Source: Elusimicrobia bacterium CG1_02_56_21
GTDB lineage: Bacteria > Elusimicrobiota > Elusimicrobia > Elusimicrobiales > UBA9959
Assembly (NCBI GenBank): GCA_001871115.1
Contig: MNUR01000004.1
Location: forward strand, 1-39,594
Reading direction: 5' to 3'
DNA length: 39,594 bases
Position 1 is the first letter of the stretch. Each line of letters begins with the position of its first letter. Shown in pieces: positions 37,501 through 39,594 of this stretch. The position numbers were made by a program, and so were the translations under genes. The notes beneath the pieces are model-generated. The model had not been told where the DNA came from and ran no database searches. It was given only the letters and a program-made list of their open reading frames with translations.

Positions 37501-39594
37501 GGCGGCACGCCGGGCACCTGGGACAAACTGTTCCGCGAGCATAATCTCGACGAGATACTCGCCGGCAAGAACATGATAGAACCGATCCCGATGGAATGGC
37601 GCGAGAAGATAATGGAGAAGAACATCATCCGCGTGGTGAAGTCTCCTACCGGCAACCACACCATTGAGAAGATAGATTCAGTGGACCAGTCTATAAAACT
37701 ATCCGCCCGCTCCGGCCAGCTGGACATCGAAGCCGAGTTCGGCCTGCCGCACACCGTGGCAAAAGCCCTCAACACCACTTTCAAGATGGCGATAGGCGCA
37801 GGGGTACTTGCGCTTAAAGACGCCGGCCTGCCGCTGATACACCAGTATAAAAAAACCACCACCGGCAGCTGGCTGCCCGAAAAATGGGCCCTGCCCGAGC
37901 CCCTCGCCTCGGAGACCGGCGTCATCTTCGCCTCGGCCTTCCCGGTGACGGAATCAATGATCAAAGAACTGACCCATTACTTCAACCATAAATACTCCGG
38001 CCGCACCGCCGAGCAGCTCTGGGAGGTTTATAACCGGATAGTGGACAAACTGCCCTCCGAGGCCGACAAAGCCGCGCTGCGCACATGGCTGCAGGGAAAT
38101 TTCGCGGACTACCAGCCCGGGGCCGGCAAGGACCCGTACACTTTCAGCACAAACTTCCTGCTGAAAGTCATCCCCATAGCGGACAGCCAGTTCGCCCAGT
38201 GGGTCGGGGCCAAAGGCCCTACCGTTCACGTGAGCGCCGCCTGCGCCTCCACCACCCAGGCCGTGCACGTTGCCGAAACCTGGATCCGCGCCGGGAAATG
38301 CAAGCGCGTAGTGATCATAGGCGCCGACGATATCACCAGCGAGACCATACAGGAATGGACCCTGCCGGGCTTCCTGGCCTCCGGTACGGCCACTACCTCG
38401 GCTAACGTTTCGGAAGCCGCTCTGCCCTTCGACCGCCGCCGGCACGGCCTTATAGTCGGATCCGCCGCGGTAGCGATGGTAATTGAGGACGAAACCCTCG
38501 CCCTCGCCCGCGGCATGAAGCCGCTGGCGCGCCTGCTCCTGTCGGAGTGCGCGAACTCGGCCTTCCACGCCACCCGTCTGGATACCGAGCATGTAGCTTC
38601 GGTAATGGAAAAATTCATAGCCAAGGTTGAAAGGATCTACAACCTTAAGAAAGAAGACATAGCCCCCTACACTATGTTCATGTCGCATGAGACCTACACC
38701 CCGGCCCGCGGAGGCAGCGCCTCGGCAGAAGTAAAAGCCCTTAAGCGCGCTTTCGGAACGTCGGTAGACAAAGTCATAGTAAGCAACGTTAAAGGTTTTA
38801 CCGGCCACTCCATGGGAGCCGGCCTGGAAGACGTTATCGCGGTGCGCGCGCTTAGCACCGGGATAATCCCGCCTATCGCCAACTACAAAGAAGCTGACCC
38901 GGAACTCTCCGGCATAAACCTCTCAAAAGGCGGACATTACAACCTTAAGTACGCAGTGCGCTTCGCTGCCGGCTTCGGCTCTCACATGGCCATGTCAATT
39001 ACCGAGGGCGTCTGGAAAGAGGGGGAGAGCCGCTATGTAAGCGAGTCCCGCTACCAGAACTGGTTAAAGGAAATTTCCGGAGACCCGACAGCCGAGCTGG
39101 AAGTGGTTTTAAATACCCTCAGGATAAAAGACAAGAAGCCGGCTGGGAGCAGGACGGCGCCGCCGACACCCGCCCCCGCCAAAGAGCCCGCAGGAGTTTC
39201 CGCCGCGCCCGCGCCGATCGATAATCGAAAATCGAAAATCGAAAATCAAACCGCACTTGCGGCGGCGCCCGCGCCTAAAGCTGGTCCCTCCCCGATCCCC
39301 GATTCCCGGCCCTCGACTTCTTTGAACGCGGACTCGGTTCAGGCCGAGATACTGCAGATGATAACGGAGAAGACCGGCTACCCGAAAGACATGCTGGAGC
39401 TGGACCTCGACATGGAAGCCGACCTCGGCATAGACACAGTCAAGCAGGCCGAGCTCTTCGCCGCCCTGCGCGAGCATTACTCTATACCCCGCAAAGACAA
39501 TGTTTCCCTTAAAGACTACCCCACCATAAGGCATTGCATAAAATACGTCGTCGAAGAAAAGGGGGGAACTGTCGAAAATAGAGAATCGAAAATC
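34501..39594 (+). CDS. Pfa/PKS-like megasynthase, KS-AT-KS-ACP, 3'-truncated by window edge
   Basis: The frame stays open for 1698 codons to the window end, so the protein is larger. Domains in order: KS1 (about 5-460; C212 in DAACASSLAAL, H346 in EAHGTAT, H386 in GHSKAAAG), AT (about 600-920; GQGSQ, nucleophile S702 in GHSLGEYAA, H807 in SHAFHSE, whose HAFH suggests malonyl-CoA), KS2 (about 964-1450; C1248 in SAACASTTQ, H1396, H1436 in KGFTGHSMGA), a Pro/Ala linker (about 1545-1610) and one ACP (about 1616-1680). The KS/AT set with ACPs of the DLGID-x-VKQAE type resembles Pfa-like secondary-lipid synthases. The ACP attachment position is Thr1646 instead of Ser. An ATG at 37390 with AGAGGA 9 nt upstream could start KS2 separately. 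Reduction and dehydration domains, if any, lie outside. Product unknown. Confidence 0.9.
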   Translation, partial: MNNEKIAIVGLGIIAPKALNKEEFWKNVLEGRNCITEVPADRWDWRLYYSEDHKAPDKTYSKIGGFIEGFKFDSIRYKIPPQTAIQISRLQQMTIEAVRMALEDSGYDKKPFDPKMTAAVIGNAMGAMRKEMTDLRVYKFYNEDILKKTPAFASLPQEKREALVKEYEAGMDAGILKITEDTMPGELSNVTAGRIANVFNFNGPNMTMDAACASSLAALDYAVMGLRAGKFDMAITGGADEMMSPPAFVKFCKIGALSAEGSYSFDERANGFVMAEAVSIYILKRLSDAVRDGDKIYALVNSVGASSDGKGKGITAPNPKGQKIAVENAFAQVDYSPAEVDFVEAHGTATKVGDAAEVQVLQEVFGPHLNSGKKLGLTSVKSQIGHSKAAAGAMGIAKTALALYNKVLPTSINCVNPNPGINLDLFRVITKAEPWKKDGIRRANVSSFGFGGANFHVLMEEYTGPDHKRDAKAGAAPVAAAAPAIAVVENPRAPFAAIQGEAVTFTGATPSEVLNQAAAAVEGTVSKWPETYPMSDYAQPAQIAPKGAWGVSIVAKSPKDLADKVAFLVKNAKEETWTAPPLNFKLKGIYTFKTGKNNAKVGLLFPGQGSQYVDMMRDLAAKYNTVQATFDEADFILEKMIGVRLTDVLWSKPGESKEELARREDAIKQTQLTQPAMLTADIAMYRLFKEFGIEPDMAIGHSLGEYAAATAAGIFTFEDGLRAVTSRAKEMSSVKVDDPGKMASIAWGCDKVEVELRKIKGYVICANKNCPLQTVIAGEAAAVETAVQRFKDLGVEAGEIPVSHAFHSEIVAPAMGPYRKFLQNIPIKAADMKILSNVTADFFPVDKQGIYDMLIKQMTSPVEFIKQLERMYSEGVRTFIECGPKRVLSAFATSTLKDKGDITILASNHPKRGGITEFNDLLANMTALGIPVKWEGKAPQAGGKFFNPYYQNWALQQGRGKTTMNKSEQFPEPAALPYDQAAFAERYGFNFNPLAISGIAGGTPGTWDKLFREHNLDEILAGKNMIEPIPMEWREKIMEKNIIRVVKSPTGNHTIEKIDSVDQSIKLSARSGQLDIEAEFGLPHTVAKALNTTFKMAIGAGVLALKDAGLPLIHQYKKTTTGSWLPEKWALPEPLASETGVIFASAFPVTESMIKELTHYFNHKYSGRTAEQLWEVYNRIVDKLPSEADKAALRTWLQGNFADYQPGAGKDPYTFSTNFLLKVIPIADSQFAQWVGAKGPTVHVSAACASTTQAVHVAETWIRAGKCKRVVIIGADDITSETIQEWTLPGFLASGTATTSANVSEAALPFDRRRHGLIVGSAAVAMVIEDETLALARGMKPLARLLLSECANSAFHATRLDTEHVASVMEKFIAKVERIYNLKKEDIAPYTMFMSHETYTPARGGSASAEVKALKRAFGTSVDKVIVSNVKGFTGHSMGAGLEDVIAVRALSTGIIPPIANYKEADPELSGINLSKGGHYNLKYAVRFAAGFGSHMAMSITEGVWKEGESRYVSESRYQNWLKEISGDPTAELEVVLNTLRIKDKKPAGSRTAPPTPAPAKEPAGVSAAPAPIDNRKSKIENQTALAAAPAPKAGPSPIPDSRPSTSLNADSVQAEILQMITEKTGYPKDMLELDLDMEADLGIDTVKQAELFAALREHYSIPRKDNVSLKDYPTIRHCIKYVVEEKGGTVENRESKI
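39224..39247. repeat. 7-nt-period repeat inside the megasynthase linker
   Basis: ATCGAAA occurs three times in a row, then a partial unit, in a reading frame giving Asn-Arg-Lys-Ser-Lys-Ile-Glu-Asn. A related copy (GTCGAAAATAGAGAATCGAAAATC, 39571-39594) closes the window on the far side of the ACP. A CCCGATCC-CCGATTCC-type octamer run (39291-39314) lies in the same linker. Confidence 0.7.

Noticed and set aside
34453..38808. Three long minus-strand ORFs (383, 428 and 284 codons) opposite the megasynthase
   Set aside because: They are antisense to a continuous frame with intact catalytic motifs, have Gly/His/Arg-rich shadow composition and no ribosome sites. They arise from GC-rich third positions.

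Overview
The window is one contiguous stretch of GC-rich bacterial chromosome, densely coded, with many 1-11 nt overlaps between consecutive genes. Housekeeping blocks (def-fmt, rpe, rpsP-khpA-trmD-rplS-rnhB-yraN) show it is chromosomal. An outer-membrane protein of the UPF0164/PorV type implies a diderm envelope. A secreted protein with a pseudopilin-like head, very frequent ATA isoleucine codons in a GC-rich background and the general gene style suggest Elusimicrobiota or a nearby phylum. That assignment is inference; no rRNA is present to test it.

Layout. 1-442: tail of a nucleotidyltransferase-like gene. 443-1099: non-coding, with a nested inverted repeat and a candidate promoter. 1100-5072: four-gene signalling operon, kinase/receiver/kinase/receiver, in which both kinases carry near-duplicate N-terminal receiver domains. 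5089-5134: perfect 46-bp palindrome. 5381-10552: surE, a pseudopilin-like secreted protein, an HEXXH metallopeptidase, a small membrane protein, a CoA-binding protein and an alpha/beta hydrolase. 10674-12574: ABC-2 exporter ATPase and permease, separated by a strongly folded 115-nt element. 12646-14103: polysaccharide flippase (minus). 14220-14939: FNR-like regulator (plus). 15004-27189: long minus-strand run, read from high to low coordinates as PTS EIIA-like protein, APC permease with a UspA-like tail, def, fmt, PASTA protein, rpe, receiver, rpsP, khpA, trmD, rplS, rnhB, yraN, punA, deoA, upp. 27282-29421 (plus): BadF-type kinase, inositol-phosphatase-like protein, TPR membrane protein. 29484-32344 (minus): outer-membrane/CsgG-like fusion, membrane-anchored coiled-coil protein, MBL hydrolase. 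32512-34179: GT39-like glycosyltransferase. 34501-39594: the first 1698 codons of a multidomain KS-AT-KS-ACP megasynthase that runs off the window.

How they fit. The minus-strand run combines ribosome and tRNA maturation, N-terminal formyl-Met handling (def/fmt) and nucleoside salvage (punA-deoA-upp: phosphorolysis of purine and pyrimidine nucleosides, and uracil to UMP). The flippase, ABC-2 exporter, GT39 enzyme and the megasynthase point to elaborate envelope glycan and lipid chemistry. The megasynthase resembles the polyunsaturated-fatty-acid (Pfa)-like 'secondary lipid' synthases and is the best candidate here for an undescribed pathway. Other points of interest are a PASTA protein without its kinase where pknB often lies, absence of rimM from its usual slot, two families of short-period repeats found between genes and inside the megasynthase linkers, and several transcription-unit starts where a -10 box lies only 6-7 nt before the start codon (candidate leaderless mRNAs).
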